Of a stretch of 64,000 bases of DNA, positions 19,369 to 32,162 are shown piece after piece. How positions within the stretch are numbered: position 1 is the first letter of the stretch; every line of letters begins with the position of its first letter. The translations under genes were made by a program, and so were the position numbers. Origin of the DNA: Chromatiales bacterium (GTDB lineage: Bacteria; Pseudomonadota; Gammaproteobacteria; Steroidobacterales; GCA-2729495); NCBI GenBank assembly GCA_002688175.1, contig NZCC01000068.1, positions 17,328 to 81,327 on the forward strand, in the 5' to 3' direction. The notes below the pieces were generated by a model. It did not search any database and was not told where the DNA came from. It was given only the letters and a program-made list of their open reading frames with translations.

Positions 19369-19908
19369 ATGGTGCTTATGTTTACACAGATAAAGTTTTT
19401 GTTTGTCATCCTGGCAGTTTTGTTAGCGATGTCGGGTGTCGCCCAAGCTGAAGGCCTCAAGATTGGTTTCGTTAATGTTGGTCGGTTGAGTGAATCGCCG
19501 CAGGCAACCGATGCTATGGAGGGTCTCCAGGAAGAATTTGCGCCGCGGCAACGCGAGGTTGTTGCCATGCAAACCGAATTACAGGAAAGACAAGAGCAGA
19601 TCCGGCGAGACCTTGAAGTGATGGGGCCGGAAGAACGACGCAATGCTGAGCGCGATCTGCGCCGCGACGAGCGTGAACTGGCGCGTAGTCAGCAAGAGTT
19701 TCAGGAAGATATCAACCTGCGGCGCAATGAGTCGCTCGGCAAGCTGCAGCGCGAATTGCTGCGCCAGGTCCAGGGTTATGCTGCGGAACAGGGTTATGAC
19801 CTGATTGTCAGTGAGGGCGTTTTGTATGCCAGTACTACAATTGACATCACCGAGCAGGTGCTGGCCGGACTCAAGGCAAGTTATGCTGAACAACCTGCCG
19901 GTGATTAA
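19369..19908 (+). CDS. skp: Periplasmic chaperone Skp (OmpH)
   Basis: Trimeric holdase that carries unfolded outer-membrane proteins across the periplasm to BamA. The 179-residue product has a signal peptide cleaved near AQA-EG, then the short beta-strand region (IGFVNVGRLSES), a long charged coiled coil of Glu/Arg/Gln-rich helices (about residues 60-130), and a return to the body domain. It sits directly after bamA as in E. coli. AGGA lies just upstream of the ATG. Confidence 0.92.
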   Translation: MVLMFTQIKFLFVILAVLLAMSGVAQAEGLKIGFVNVGRLSESPQATDAMEGLQEEFAPRQREVVAMQTELQERQEQIRRDLEVMGPEERRNAERDLRRDERELARSQQEFQEDINLRRNESLGKLQRELLRQVQGYAAEQGYDLIVSEGVLYASTTIDITEQVLAGLKASYAEQPAGD

Positions 19909-19929
19909 ACGAGTGTCCGGGATCAATTG

Positions 19930-20979
19930 ATGAGTATTAGCCTCGGTGAAATTGCTGCTCGTTACGGTTGCGAGTTACAGGGTGATCCGGAGGCGCAGGT
20001 TTCTCATGTTGCAACACTGAGTGCTGCAGGGTGTGATTCGATCACATTCCTTGCCAATAAGTTATATCGGCAGCAGCTTGAGACGACGGCCGCGGCCGCC
20101 GTCATTCTGTCGGCAGAACATGCTGAAGCCTGTCCGACTGCTGCCATCGTGGCGCCGAATCCGTATGCTGTCTATGCCCGGGTAGCTACGGAGTTGCATC
20201 CGCCCCTGGCGCTGGTCTCAGGTATCGATGCGCAAGCTTCAGTAGGTGAAGGTTGTACGCTGGCACCCTCATGTCAGGTTGCCGCGGGTGCTGTCATCGA
20301 GGACGGCGCAACACTCGGTGAACGTGTCAGCATCGGACCTAACAGCGTCGTCGGTCGTGACGCACAGATCGGCGACGACACGCAGTTGATGGCCAATGTA
20401 ACGGTGTACCACGGGGTACGTATCGGCAGACGGTGCCTGTTGCACAGCGGTGCAGTGATTGGCGCTGATGGGTTCGGCATCGCTCAGGATGAGGCCGGCT
20501 GGACCAAAGTACCTCAGGTTGGTGGCGTCGACATTGCCGATGACGTTGAAATCGGTGCGAATACGACTATCGATCGTGGTGCTATCGATGACACAGTCAT
20601 TTGTGCGGGCGTCAAGCTCGACAACCAGATCCAGATTGCGCACAACGTTGTGATTGGCGCCCATACGGCTATCGCGGCACTCGCTGGTGTTTCCGGGAGT
20701 ACGACTGTTGGCGCTGGATGTTTGATCGGAGGCGCATGCATAATTGCCGGACATCTGTCCATTTGTGATCAGGTGATGTTGGCTGCAGGGAGCGGGGTGT
20801 CCAGTTCGATCGACAAACCCGGTGCCTATGGCGGATTTCCCGCAATGACCGATGAGATCAGTCGCTGGCGCAGGAATGTTGTCCGTTACAGTCAGCTCGA
20901 TGAGATGGCGCGTCGGTTGCGAAAGGTTGAGAAACTCGCAGAAAAAATGGCCGACCAGGAAAAGTTGAATAATTCATGA
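19930..20979 (+). CDS. lpxD: UDP-3-O-acylglucosamine N-acyltransferase
   Basis: Third step of lipid A synthesis: adds the N-linked 3-hydroxyacyl chain. The 349-residue product has the N-terminal uridine-binding domain (TFLANKLYRQQL), then a left-handed beta-helix with hexapeptide repeats and the catalytic-histidine region IQIAHNVVIGAHTAI. The start is ATG 19930; the ORF track counts a TTG just before it. It overlaps lpxA by 4 nt. fabZ, normally between these genes, is not here. Confidence 0.95.
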   Translation: MSISLGEIAARYGCELQGDPEAQVSHVATLSAAGCDSITFLANKLYRQQLETTAAAAVILSAEHAEACPTAAIVAPNPYAVYARVATELHPPLALVSGIDAQASVGEGCTLAPSCQVAAGAVIEDGATLGERVSIGPNSVVGRDAQIGDDTQLMANVTVYHGVRIGRRCLLHSGAVIGADGFGIAQDEAGWTKVPQVGGVDIADDVEIGANTTIDRGAIDDTVICAGVKLDNQIQIAHNVVIGAHTAIAALAGVSGSTTVGAGCLIGGACIIAGHLSICDQVMLAAGSGVSSSIDKPGAYGGFPAMTDEISRWRRNVVRYSQLDEMARRLRKVEKLAEKMADQEKLNNS

Positions 20980-21761
20980 GCGATACCGAGTTGATCCACC
21001 TGACGGCAATAATTTCCGCTGATGCTGAACTGGCTGAGAATATTGAGGTTGGACCCTATACGGTAATCGAATCCGGGGTCCGGATTGGTGCCGGCTCGAA
21101 GATAGGCGCTCATTGTTTCATCAAGGGCCCGACGACAATCGGCCAGAATAATCATTTTTACCCGTTTAGCTCGATCGGTGACGATCCGCAGGATAAGAAA
21201 TATGCCGGCGAGGCAACCCGTCTTGAAATTGGTTCGGGCAATACGGTTCGTGAGTACTGCACCATCAATCGCGGCACGACCCAGGACGAGGGTTTGACTC
21301 GCGTCGGTGACAATAACTGGCTCATGGCTTACACCCATATTGCACACGACTGTCACGTTGGCAACGACATTATTATGGCGAACGGTGCGTCCCTGGCTGG
21401 CCACGTACACGTTCACGACTACGCTATACTGAGCGCATTCACGGCTATCCACCAGTTTTGCAGGATCGGTGCCTACAGTTTCATTGGCGCATACGGTGGG
21501 ATTAGTAAAGACGTGCCGCCGTATATTGTTACTTTTGGCCAACCACCTGAAGCGCGCAGCATTAATTCCGAGGGTTTGCGCCGACACAATTTTTCCAGCG
21601 AACAGATTCGCAGCCTCAAGGAAGCCTATCGCATTCTGTATCGTTCGGATCTGCGCCTGGTTGAAGCCAGGGTCCAGCTCGGAGAGTTGGTAACGGAGAA
21701 GCCGGAACTGGCGATTCTAATCGAGTTTCTCGATAAATCCGAACGTGGCATTTTCCGCTAG
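20976..21761 (+). CDS. lpxA: UDP-N-acetylglucosamine acyltransferase
   Basis: First step of lipid A synthesis: moves a 3-hydroxyacyl group from ACP to UDP-GlcNAc. The 261-residue product has hexapeptide repeats (IEVGPYTVIESGVRIGAGSK), the catalytic AHDC histidine, IHQFCRIGAYSFIGA and GLRRHNFS. Length matches E. coli LpxA (262). It starts inside the lpxD stop codon (ATGA), so translation is coupled to lpxD. Confidence 0.95.
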   Translation: MSDTELIHLTAIISADAELAENIEVGPYTVIESGVRIGAGSKIGAHCFIKGPTTIGQNNHFYPFSSIGDDPQDKKYAGEATRLEIGSGNTVREYCTINRGTTQDEGLTRVGDNNWLMAYTHIAHDCHVGNDIIMANGASLAGHVHVHDYAILSAFTAIHQFCRIGAYSFIGAYGGISKDVPPYIVTFGQPPEARSINSEGLRRHNFSSEQIRSLKEAYRILYRSDLRLVEARVQLGELVTEKPELAILIEFLDKSERGIFR

Positions 21762-21799
21762 CTGCCTCTCTTGCTGCAGCTGTCCTGACGAGTAATTGC

Positions 21800-22957
21800 A
21801 TGCCAAGGGTTGTTGTCATCGCTGGTGAAGCCTCCGGTGATCGGTTGGGTGCCAGTTTCATTCGTAGCGCTCTTGCGCAACGTCCCGACTTGAAAATTGA
21901 GGGTATTGCCGGGCCCCTGATGCGTGCCGCCGGTTGCGATGCATGGTTCGACAGTCAGGATCTTGCGGTGATGGGGTTCGTTGATGTCATCCGCCATTTA
22001 CCCCGTTTGTTGCGCATCAAGCGTTCAGTGGTTCGTCGTCTGCTGGCTGATCCGCCGGATGTGCTGCTGGGTATCGATGCACCGGATTTCAATCTACGGG
22101 TCGAAAAAGTGGCCCGTCGGGCGGGCATTCCCACCGTACATTATGTGTGTCCGTCAGTCTGGGCCTGGCGTGAGGGGCGGGTCCGGGTGTTGCGCAAGGT
22201 CTGTGATCGAATCCTGTGCCTGCTCCCGTTTGAGCCTGCGTTTCTCGCGCAGCATGGCATTGATGGTGAATTTGTCGGCCATCCACTGGCTGATGAGATT
22301 CCGCCCGAGGTCAATCAGGATGAGGCCCGGCGCCGGCTTGGAATCGGCCCGGGTCCCGTGGTCACGATCATGTCCGGCAGCCGGGTTAGCGAGGTCGAAC
22401 GTCTCGGCCCTCATTTCGCGCAGGCCGCCGCCTGGCTGAGCAACGAGGTCGATGGGATTCATTTTGTCGTGCCGGCCGCCAGTGCTGTATTGCGCGGTAT
22501 GATTGAGTCACAGTTCAATGCACTTGCTCCGTCAGCCCGGGTGATCATTCAGGATAGTGATGCCCATGCGGCGATCGCTGCCGGCGATGTTGTGCTGCTT
22601 GCCTCCGGCACCGCATCACTGGAGGCAATGTTATCGAAGCGGCCAATGGTCGTTGCCTATCGGGTCTCACCGATTAACTATTTTGCGGCAAAATTGCTGC
22701 GTGCAATCGGTGTCTTGAAAGTGATTTATTTTTCGTTACCGAATCTGCTGGCCAATCGACAGCTGGTGCCGGAACTTCTCCAGGAACAGGTGACGGCCGA
22801 AGTGCTCGGGAAGAATATTCTGGCTGTCATGCAAGCGTCGCCGCAGCGTGATGAACTCCTGGTGACGTTTGACCAGTTGCAGGCTCAACTGCGTTGTTCA
22901 GCCGGTGACCGTGCAGCACAAGCCGTGCTTAAATTGGCCGGATTGCTAGAATCTTGA
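21800..22957 (+). CDS. lpxB: Lipid-A-disaccharide synthase
   Basis: Membrane-associated GT19 glycosyltransferase that joins lipid X and UDP-diacylglucosamine into the lipid A disaccharide. The 385-residue product has the N-terminal AGEASGDRLGA, PSVWAWREGR, the donor-site stretch PGPVVTIMSGSRVSEVERL and SGTASLEAMLSKRPMVVAYR. Length matches E. coli (382). It follows lpxA by 38 nt, in the conserved lpxA-lpxB-rnhB-dnaE order. Confidence 0.96.
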   Translation: MPRVVVIAGEASGDRLGASFIRSALAQRPDLKIEGIAGPLMRAAGCDAWFDSQDLAVMGFVDVIRHLPRLLRIKRSVVRRLLADPPDVLLGIDAPDFNLRVEKVARRAGIPTVHYVCPSVWAWREGRVRVLRKVCDRILCLLPFEPAFLAQHGIDGEFVGHPLADEIPPEVNQDEARRRLGIGPGPVVTIMSGSRVSEVERLGPHFAQAAAWLSNEVDGIHFVVPAASAVLRGMIESQFNALAPSARVIIQDSDAHAAIAAGDVVLLASGTASLEAMLSKRPMVVAYRVSPINYFAAKLLRAIGVLKVIYFSLPNLLANRQLVPELLQEQVTAEVLGKNILAVMQASPQRDELLVTFDQLQAQLRCSAGDRAAQAVLKLAGLLES

Positions 22958-22963
22958 ACAGAC

Positions 22964-23611
22964 ATGGGAAATGATTTTCGTTTCATGAACAAGGCCATGG
23001 ACAGGGACTCAGGCTATGAAGTGGGCGCCATCGGTGGTATTGATGAGGCCGGTCGCGGGCCACTGGCCGGCCCGGTTGTGGCCGCGGTTGTAGTGCTGAC
23101 GCCGGACCAGCATATTGACGGCGTGCGTGATTCGAAGCAATTAACGCCACGCCGACGCACGGCATTAGCCGCCGAGATCAGGTGTCATGCAGCAGCCTGG
23201 TCGGTCGCCCGAGCCGAGGTCGCCGAGATCGATAATATTAATATTCTGCAGGCAACGATGCTGGCGATGCGTCGTGCTGTTGAACAGCTGGACCAGTTGC
23301 CAGATGAGTTATGTATCGATGGGAATCGGGCGCCCGAGTTACCCGGGTACCACGGGCAAACTACGACGATTGTTGGTGGTGACCGAACTTGTTTGGCCAT
23401 CTCGGCAGCGTCGATTCTTGCCAAAGTGGTTCGCGATGATCTGATGCTGGATCTTGACCGTGCCTTCCCGAATTATGGTTTCGCGCAACACAAGGGCTAT
23501 CCGACGGCGCAGCATCGTGAAGCCTTGCTGCATTATGGCCCGTGTGCTGCGCATCGCCGCAGTTTCAGGCCGGTCCGGCAGGCGATTGAAGCCGGGGGTG
23601 GCTGCGCATGA
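22964..23611 (+). CDS. rnhB: Ribonuclease HII
   Basis: Removes ribonucleotides and RNA from RNA-DNA hybrids. The 215-residue product has the type 2 RNase H signature GGIDEAGRGPLAGPVV near residue 24 and AISAASILAKVVRDD, which carry the four acidic catalytic residues. Three in-frame ATGs (22964, 22985, 22997) are possible starts; the family usually has few residues before the signature, so the later ones are plausible. It overlaps dnaE by 4 nt. Confidence 0.94.
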   Translation: MGNDFRFMNKAMDRDSGYEVGAIGGIDEAGRGPLAGPVVAAVVVLTPDQHIDGVRDSKQLTPRRRTALAAEIRCHAAAWSVARAEVAEIDNINILQATMLAMRRAVEQLDQLPDELCIDGNRAPELPGYHGQTTTIVGGDRTCLAISAASILAKVVRDDLMLDLDRAFPNYGFAQHKGYPTAQHREALLHYGPCAAHRRSFRPVRQAIEAGGGCA

Positions 23612-26600
23612 CGCCATCGTTTGTTCATCTGCACCTGCATACCGAGTTTTCGATTGTCGATAGCGTGTTGCGAGTAAAAGACCTGATGGCCGCAACTGCC
23701 AAGGCTGAAATGCCTGCTGTGGCGCTGACTGACCAGAATAACCTGTTTGCACTCGTAAAGTTCTACCGGGCGGCGCATAAGGCCGGGCTCAAGCCGATTA
23801 TCGGTGCCGAGGTCTGGTTTCGGGTGCACTCTGAGGACGAGCCGTCGCGCCTGATCCTTTTGTGTCGAAATAACCAGGGTTATAAGAGCCTGTCACGCCT
23901 GTTGACACGTGCCTTCCTCGAAGGACTACAGGACGGTGTTCCGGTAATCAGTCGTGACTGGCTCGAGACAGGGGTTACTGACGGTCTGATGGCCTTGTCA
24001 GGGGGCCGCGAAGGTTACATTGGCAAGTTACTGCTTGCCGGGCAGCTCGAACTGGCGGGTAGCGTGCTTAATGAATTACGCGAACTGTTTGCGGGTGATT
24101 TTTTTATCGAGCTGCAGCGCACGGGTCGCCAGTATGAGCAGGAATACCTGGCTGCAGCGGTCGAACTGGCTGCGACGAACGGTTGCCCGGTGGTGGCGAC
24201 TAACGATGTCCGATTTCTGCGTCCGGAAGATTTTGAAGCGCACGAGGCGCGGGTCTGTATACAGCAGGGATGTGTGCTTGATGACCCGAATCGGCCCCGT
24301 GACTATACCGAGCAACAATATCTGCGTAGCCCTGATGAAATGGCCGAGTTGTTTGCTGATTTACCCGAGGCTCTGGCCAACAGCGTCGAAATCGCGAAGC
24401 GCTGTAATGCCGAGCTGTCGCTCGGCAAGTCTTTTCTGCCTGAATACGAGGTCCCGGATGGTCTGACGATTGACTTATTCCTGGAGCAGGAAGCCCGGCA
24501 GGGGCTCATATGGCGTTTGCAGCTCAGCGACTTTGATGCTGCCCCGGCAATTTATCGTGAACGTATGAAGGTCGAGCTTGATGTCATAACCAAAATGGGT
24601 TTCCCGGGTTATTTCCTGATCGTCGCCGATTTTATTCGCTGGTCAAGAGAAAACGCTATCCCGGTCGGTCCCGGGCGCGGCTCAGGCGCCGGATCGCTGG
24701 TTGCCTGGGTGTTGAGAATTACCGAACTTGATCCGATTAAGCATGAATTGCTGTTCGAACGATTTCTTAATCCGGAACGTGTGTCGATGCCGGACTTCGA
24801 TATCGATTTTTGCATGGAAGGGCGTGACAAGGTCATTGACTATGTTTCAGAGCGCTATGGTCGTACCCGGGTATCACAGATTATTACTTACGGCACGATG
24901 GCCGCAAAAGCCGTGGTGCGCGATGTTGCGCGCATACTCGGGCAGCCTTACGGTTTTGGAGATCGTATTGCAAAACTGATTCCGTTTGAGATTGGAATCA
25001 CACTTGAAAAAGCTATAAGCCAGGAAAAAGAACTCAAGGATTTATACGCGAACGATGACGACGTGCGGACAGCAATTGATCTGGCCATGCAGATCGAAGG
25101 CCTGGTGCGCAATGCCGGCAAGCACGCCGGTGGAGTGGTCATTGCACCGACGACGATTACAGATTTTACGCCATTATTTCGTGTTGAAGGTGAGTCGGTA
25201 ACTGTTACGCAGTTTGACAAGGATGATGTAGACGCGGTCGGGCTGGTCAAGTTTGATTTTCTTGGGCTGCGAACTTTGACGATCATTGACCATGCGGTCA
25301 GAACGATCAATAAGCAATGCGTTGGTCCGGACGAGCAGATTGATATTGCCACGATCCCTATGGATGACAAGGCCACCTATGACCTGCTCAGCGCCTGCAA
25401 CACGACAGCGGTGTTCCAGCTCGAGTCGCGCGGCATGCGCGACTTGGTGAAACGACTGCGACCTGATCAGTTCGATGACATCGTTGCGCTCGTTGCACTT
25501 TTTCGGCCCGGTCCGTTGCAGTCAGGGATGGTTGATGACTTTATCAATCGGAAACACGGCGAGTCCGATCAACCGATAGATTATTTCCATCCGGATCTTG
25601 AACCGGTACTGGAAAGTACCTATGGCGTAATCCTGTACCAGGAACAGGTCATGCAAATAGCGCAGCGGCTGTCCGGTTTTTCGCTGGGTGGTGCCGATAT
25701 TCTGCGGCGTGCGATGGGCAAGAAAAAACCTGAAGAGATGGCACGACTGCGTAGCAGTTTTGTCGATGGCGCTGCTGGACGCGATGTAGATAGAAGGCTG
25801 GCGGGTAGAATATTTGATCTTGTCGAAAAATTTGCAGGTTATGGTTTCAACAAGTCACATTCAGCGGCGTATGCATTGCTTGCTTATCAGACGGCCTGGC
25901 TCAAGGCGCATTATCCCGCAGCCTTTATGGCGGCAGTCCTGAGTTCGGAGAAGGATGCTACGGACAAGCTGGTTATTCTGAAAGAGGATTGCAGGCTCAA
26001 TAACCTGGATCTGATGCCGCCGGATATCAATGATTCGGGCTATCAGTTCAGTATTCGTGGTAATTCAGCGATTCGTTACGGGCTCGGAGCAGTCAAGGGA
26101 CTCGGCCACAGCGCAATTGAAAAAATAATAACTGCCAGAGAGGCTGAACCATTCCACGATCTCGATGATTTTTGTCTTCGGGTCATTTCGCATAAAGTCA
26201 GCAGACGTGCAGTCGAAGCGCTGATCAAGACCGGCGCGATGGATGAACTTGGACCAAACAGGCCCAGTCTGTTGGCTCGGGTTCCGGCAGCTATCGGTGC
26301 TGCGGAGCAGGCAGCACGCCTGCGTGATTCGGGTCAGGTTGATCTGTTTGGCAGTGGTTCCAGTTCCGCAACACAGGCGACACCGGTTAAAGCACTGCCC
26401 GATTGGGGGTTTCGTCAACAACTGGTGGCGGAGCGGGATAGCCTTGGTTTATACATGAGCGGCCATCCATTTGATGAGTATCGCCATGACGGGCCGTTCG
26501 TGTCGTCCGGGACGATCAGCTGTCTGAAAAGTACCCGGCCGGTGGCCAAGGGGGATAAACCCTGGACAGGTGGCAAGTCCTGTGCGGCGGCTGGTCTGTT

Positions 26601-27084
26601 TGCCAATTTACGCAAACGGGGTGGTCGGGTGACATTTGATCTGGATGACGGCACGAGCCAGATCGAGGTTACCTTGTTTCAGGATGCGTATGAGCGATTC
26701 CGTCACATGCTGACGGCGCATGCAATTATCGTCGTATCCGGCAAGTTGCGGTTTGATGATTTTATTGATGACTGGCGATTGACTGCGAGTGATATCAGTG
26801 ACATCGACAAGTTGATTGAGCAGCACGCTACGAATCTTGTGATTCAATGGCAACCCGGTGGCAACGGCAGTCTCAATGCAGATCGTCTGAAACAGGTCCT
26901 CGAGCCTTATCGACCCGGGTCCTGTGATATCAGCCTGTTCTTCCGTCGTGATAATGCGCAGGCACGAGTTCGCCTGGGCGACGAGTGGTCTGTGCGGCCA
27001 AGTCGTGAGCTTCGTGAACGTCTGGCGGAGATTGTCGGTAGCAATGGTTTCCGGTTTATATACAAGAATGCTTTATCCGCCTGA
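23608..27084 (+). CDS. dnaE: DNA polymerase III subunit alpha
   Basis: Catalytic subunit of the replicative C-family DNA polymerase. The 1158-residue product matches the DnaE1 length. It shows an N-terminal PHP domain ([15 protein letters not shown]), the polymerase active site [33 protein letters not shown], the tandem HhH region and a C-terminal OB fold. The ATG overlaps the rnhB stop codon. It is part of the lpxB-rnhB-dnaE-accA run that is conserved across gammaproteobacteria. Confidence 0.98.
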   Translation: MTPSFVHLHLHTEFSIVDSVLRVKDLMAATAKAEMPAVALTDQNNLFALVKFYRAAHKAGLKPIIGAEVWFRVHSEDEPSRLILLCRNNQGYKSLSRLLTRAFLEGLQDGVPVISRDWLETGVTDGLMALSGGREGYIGKLLLAGQLELAGSVLNELRELFAGDFFIELQRTGRQYEQEYLAAAVELAATNGCPVVATNDVRFLRPEDFEAHEARVCIQQGCVLDDPNRPRDYTEQQYLRSPDEMAELFADLPEALANSVEIAKRCNAELSLGKSFLPEYEVPDGLTIDLFLEQEARQGLIWRLQLSDFDAAPAIYRERMKVELDVITKMGFPGYFLIVADFIRWSRENAIPVGPGRGSGAGSLVAWVLRITELDPIKHELLFERFLNPERVSMPDFDIDFCMEGRDKVIDYVSERYGRTRVSQIITYGTMAAKAVVRDVARILGQPYGFGDRIAKLIPFEIGITLEKAISQEKELKDLYANDDDVRTAIDLAMQIEGLVRNAGKHAGGVVIAPTTITDFTPLFRVEGESVTVTQFDKDDVDAVGLVKFDFLGLRTLTIIDHAVRTINKQCVGPDEQIDIATIPMDDKATYDLLSACNTTAVFQLESRGMRDLVKRLRPDQFDDIVALVALFRPGPLQSGMVDDFINRKHGESDQPIDYFHPDLEPVLESTYGVILYQEQVMQIAQRLSGFSLGGADILRRAMGKKKPEEMARLRSSFVDGAAGRDVDRRLAGRIFDLVEKFAGYGFNKSHSAAYALLAYQTAWLKAHYPAAFMAAVLSSEKDATDKLVILKEDCRLNNLDLMPPDINDSGYQFSIRGNSAIRYGLGAVKGLGHSAIEKIITAREAEPFHDLDDFCLRVISHKVSRRAVEALIKTGAMDELGPNRPSLLARVPAAIGAAEQAARLRDSGQVDLFGSGSSSATQATPVKALPDWGFRQQLVAERDSLGLYMSGHPFDEYRHDGPFVSSGTISCLKSTRPVAKGDKPWTGGKSCAAAGLFANLRKRGGRVTFDLDDGTSQIEVTLFQDAYERFRHMLTAHAIIVVSGKLRFDDFIDDWRLTASDISDIDKLIEQHATNLVIQWQPGGNGSLNADRLKQVLEPYRPGSCDISLFFRRDNAQARVRLGDEWSVRPSRELRERLAEIVGSNGFRFIYKNALSA

Positions 27085-27128
27085 ATCACTCTTGTAACGT
27101 ATCGCGACAGCGTTTAGGGTTTCATTCT

Positions 27129-28088
27129 ATGGATCTGAAGTTTCTTGAATTTGAACAGCCGATCGCCGAACTGGAAGCGAAGATCGATGAATTGCGTTTC
27201 GTTGGAGACGATTCTGAAGTCAATATCAATGATGAGATTACCCGCCTCAAGGCCAAGAGCAAGACGCTGACGAAATCCATTTTCGCAAATCTGACCCCAT
27301 GGCAGATTGCCCAGGTAGCGCGTCACCCGTTGCGGCCCTATACAAATGATTACATCGCGGCGATCAGCCCGGATTTTCAGGAACTGCATGGTGACCGGAT
27401 GTATGCCGATGATCTGGCGATTGTCGGCGGACTTGGCCGGCTTGATGGTAAAGCGGTTATTTTCATTGGCAACCAGAAGGGACGTAATACGAAGTCCCGC
27501 GTGCTGCGTAATTACGGCATGGCTAAACCCGAAGGTTATCGCAAGGCTCGCCGGCTCATGGAGATGGCCGAGCGGTTTCACTTGCCGGTCATTACCTTCA
27601 TAGATACGCCGGGAGCTTATCCTGGTATTGGCGCCGAGGAACGCGGGCAAAGCGAAGCGATTGCGCAAAACATGTTCACCATGTCGCGCCTGAAAACACC
27701 GATTATCAGCGCCGTTGTCGGTGAGGGCGGTTCCGGCGGGGCGCTGGCCATCGGTGTGGCTGATCGGATTCTGATGCTCGAGTACGCGATCTATGCGGTT
27801 ATTTCGCCGGAAGGTTGTGCGAGTATTCTGTGGAAAAGTGCCGAGAAGGCTTCAGCAGCCGCCGATGAGATGGGTATAACAGCTGACCGGTTGTTTGAAC
27901 TTGGTCTGGTTGATGAAATTATCCCGGAACCGCTTGGCAGCGCGCATCGTGATCCGGAGGCGACCGCACAGACTTTGCAGAATGCGTTGTCGACACACCT
28001 GAATGAACTCGAAGCGCTCGATAGTGAAGAATTGCTGTCACAGCGTGCAGCCCGGCTCGAGGCTCTGGGTGTTTTCAAGGAATCCTGA
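27129..28088 (+). CDS. accA: Acetyl-CoA carboxylase carboxyltransferase subunit alpha
   Basis: With AccD, transfers carboxyl from biotin to acetyl-CoA, making malonyl-CoA for fatty acid synthesis. The 319-residue product equals the E. coli length. Motifs are the N-terminal [17 protein letters not shown], then [20 protein letters not shown] and [15 protein letters not shown] of the crotonase fold. It is placed after dnaE as in E. coli and Pseudomonas. Confidence 0.97.
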   Translation: MDLKFLEFEQPIAELEAKIDELRFVGDDSEVNINDEITRLKAKSKTLTKSIFANLTPWQIAQVARHPLRPYTNDYIAAISPDFQELHGDRMYADDLAIVGGLGRLDGKAVIFIGNQKGRNTKSRVLRNYGMAKPEGYRKARRLMEMAERFHLPVITFIDTPGAYPGIGAEERGQSEAIAQNMFTMSRLKTPIISAVVGEGGSGGALAIGVADRILMLEYAIYAVISPEGCASILWKSAEKASAAADEMGITADRLFELGLVDEIIPEPLGSAHRDPEATAQTLQNALSTHLNELEALDSEELLSQRAARLEALGVFKES

Positions 28089-28120
28089 CGCCGCGGTGCG
28101 TTGGCCCCAGGGTGCCGGCG

Positions 28121-29452
28121 ATGAAAACGATGCTTGATATTCTGCGGCAACAACTGCATGAAGACCTGATTACCGGGTCCGAGTGGTGTGTTGCGCTAAG
28201 TGGTGGCGTTGATTCGACGGTCTTGCTGCATGCCATCGTGCGCCTCGGGCAGGAATTTCCTGGCAATTCCATCCGTGCCGTTCATGTTAATCATCACCTG
28301 CACGTCGAAGCTGATGACTGGGTAGTGGTCTGTCAGTCGCTCTGTCTTGCGCTCGGCGTACCGCTGACCTGTTGCGACGTTACGGTCGAGAGGGCGAGTG
28401 ATGATGGTATGGAAGCCGCTGCCCGCACGGTGCGTTATGGCGCATTAACCGGCTTGCTGGGTCACGGCGAGATCCTGCTGACTGCCCATCATCGTGATGA
28501 CCAGGTTGAAACATTATTGCTCCGCCTGTTACGTGGCGCCGGTCCGCACGGACTGGCCAGCATTGAACTGCGTCGGCCATGTGGTCAGGGCTGGTTGTTA
28601 CGACCATTACTCGATGTCGGGCGTGATGCGCTTGAGGCCTATGCCCGGGCGCAAAGCCTGACGTGGATCGAAGATCCGGCAAATACCGACACGACCTTTG
28701 ATCGAAATTTTTTACGCCACCGGGTTTTGCCAATATTGCGCGAGCACTGGCCCGGTCTCGGTGAAACGATTCCACGAGCGGCGCGGCTTTGTGGCGAGGC
28801 TGCGCGGATTCTAGATGATCAGGCTGAACGTGATGCAGCCGGCAGTGGGGTCGATGAGTCGCTCTCGATTAGCATACTCAGGGGGTTACCCCCGGCGCGA
28901 CGCCATAACGTCGTCCGGCATTGGGTACGGCAGCGTGGATTGGCGCCACCAGCCGAAGCCAGATTGCGTGATGGTCTGCAGCAGTTGCTGACTGCCGGTC
29001 CCGATCGGATGCCGCTACTCAAATGGGGTGGGGCGCAGATGCGCCGATATCGTGATCGTTTGTACCTGTTGGAGTTTGATCCGGATCCGGCGGGGGCAGC
29101 GTTGCCGGATACCTATGATTGGGACGGCCGGGGACGTATTGATCTGGGTCCCTTGCGTGGGGGATTGCAGTTCGTGCGCTACGATGGGGCGGATATCGAC
29201 CTGCCGGGAGACTGGGTGGTTCGTTTTCGGACCGGTGGTGAACGTTTTGAATCCGGGGGGCAGCACAAGTCAGTCAAGAATTTATTCCAGGAGCAGGGTG
29301 TCGTACCCTGGATGCGTGGCCACGTTCCACTTCTCTATCGAACCGGTGGCCTCGTTGCTGTGGGCGACCTGTGGCAGGTTGATGACATGGGTGGGGAAGG
29401 TGCGGGAAAGGGTACGCAGGTGGTCTGGAATGGCCGGGTGGATGCACCGTGA
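28121..29452 (+). CDS. tilS: tRNA(Ile)-lysidine synthase
   Basis: ATP-dependent enzyme that places lysidine at C34 of the AUA-reading tRNA-Ile. The product is about 443 residues, with the PP-loop ALSGGVDSTVLLH near residue 25, LLTAHHRDDQVETLLLRLLRG, and a C-terminal domain ending near the PWMRGHVPLLY motif. The ORF track begins at GTG 28112; ATG 28121 has a better-spaced purine run upstream. Position after accA is as in E. coli and Pseudomonas. Confidence 0.93.
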   Translation: MKTMLDILRQQLHEDLITGSEWCVALSGGVDSTVLLHAIVRLGQEFPGNSIRAVHVNHHLHVEADDWVVVCQSLCLALGVPLTCCDVTVERASDDGMEAAARTVRYGALTGLLGHGEILLTAHHRDDQVETLLLRLLRGAGPHGLASIELRRPCGQGWLLRPLLDVGRDALEAYARAQSLTWIEDPANTDTTFDRNFLRHRVLPILREHWPGLGETIPRAARLCGEAARILDDQAERDAAGSGVDESLSISILRGLPPARRHNVVRHWVRQRGLAPPAEARLRDGLQQLLTAGPDRMPLLKWGGAQMRRYRDRLYLLEFDPDPAGAALPDTYDWDGRGRIDLGPLRGGLQFVRYDGADIDLPGDWVVRFRTGGERFESGGQHKSVKNLFQEQGVVPWMRGHVPLLYRTGGLVAVGDLWQVDDMGGEGAGKGTQVVWNGRVDAP

Positions 29453-29637
29453 TACCCGCCTGATTATGGATTTTGCATTGTCGTGGTAAGGGCGATCTGG
29501 TAACTTGGAGTACCGTGTCGATCCTTCCTGATTTCAGCAGAATTTGTGCGATTGCTGCAGGTAACACTGTACGATCTGATCTTCACCATTTTTCCGTACA
29601 TTCCTTTGTCATTAGCGATTGGATTAACCTGGGATAG

Positions 29638-32117
<2,480 letters not shown>

Positions 32118-32162
32118 ACCAGGACTAATCCTGGATTGAGCGACAGGGAGTAAGCTTCGATT

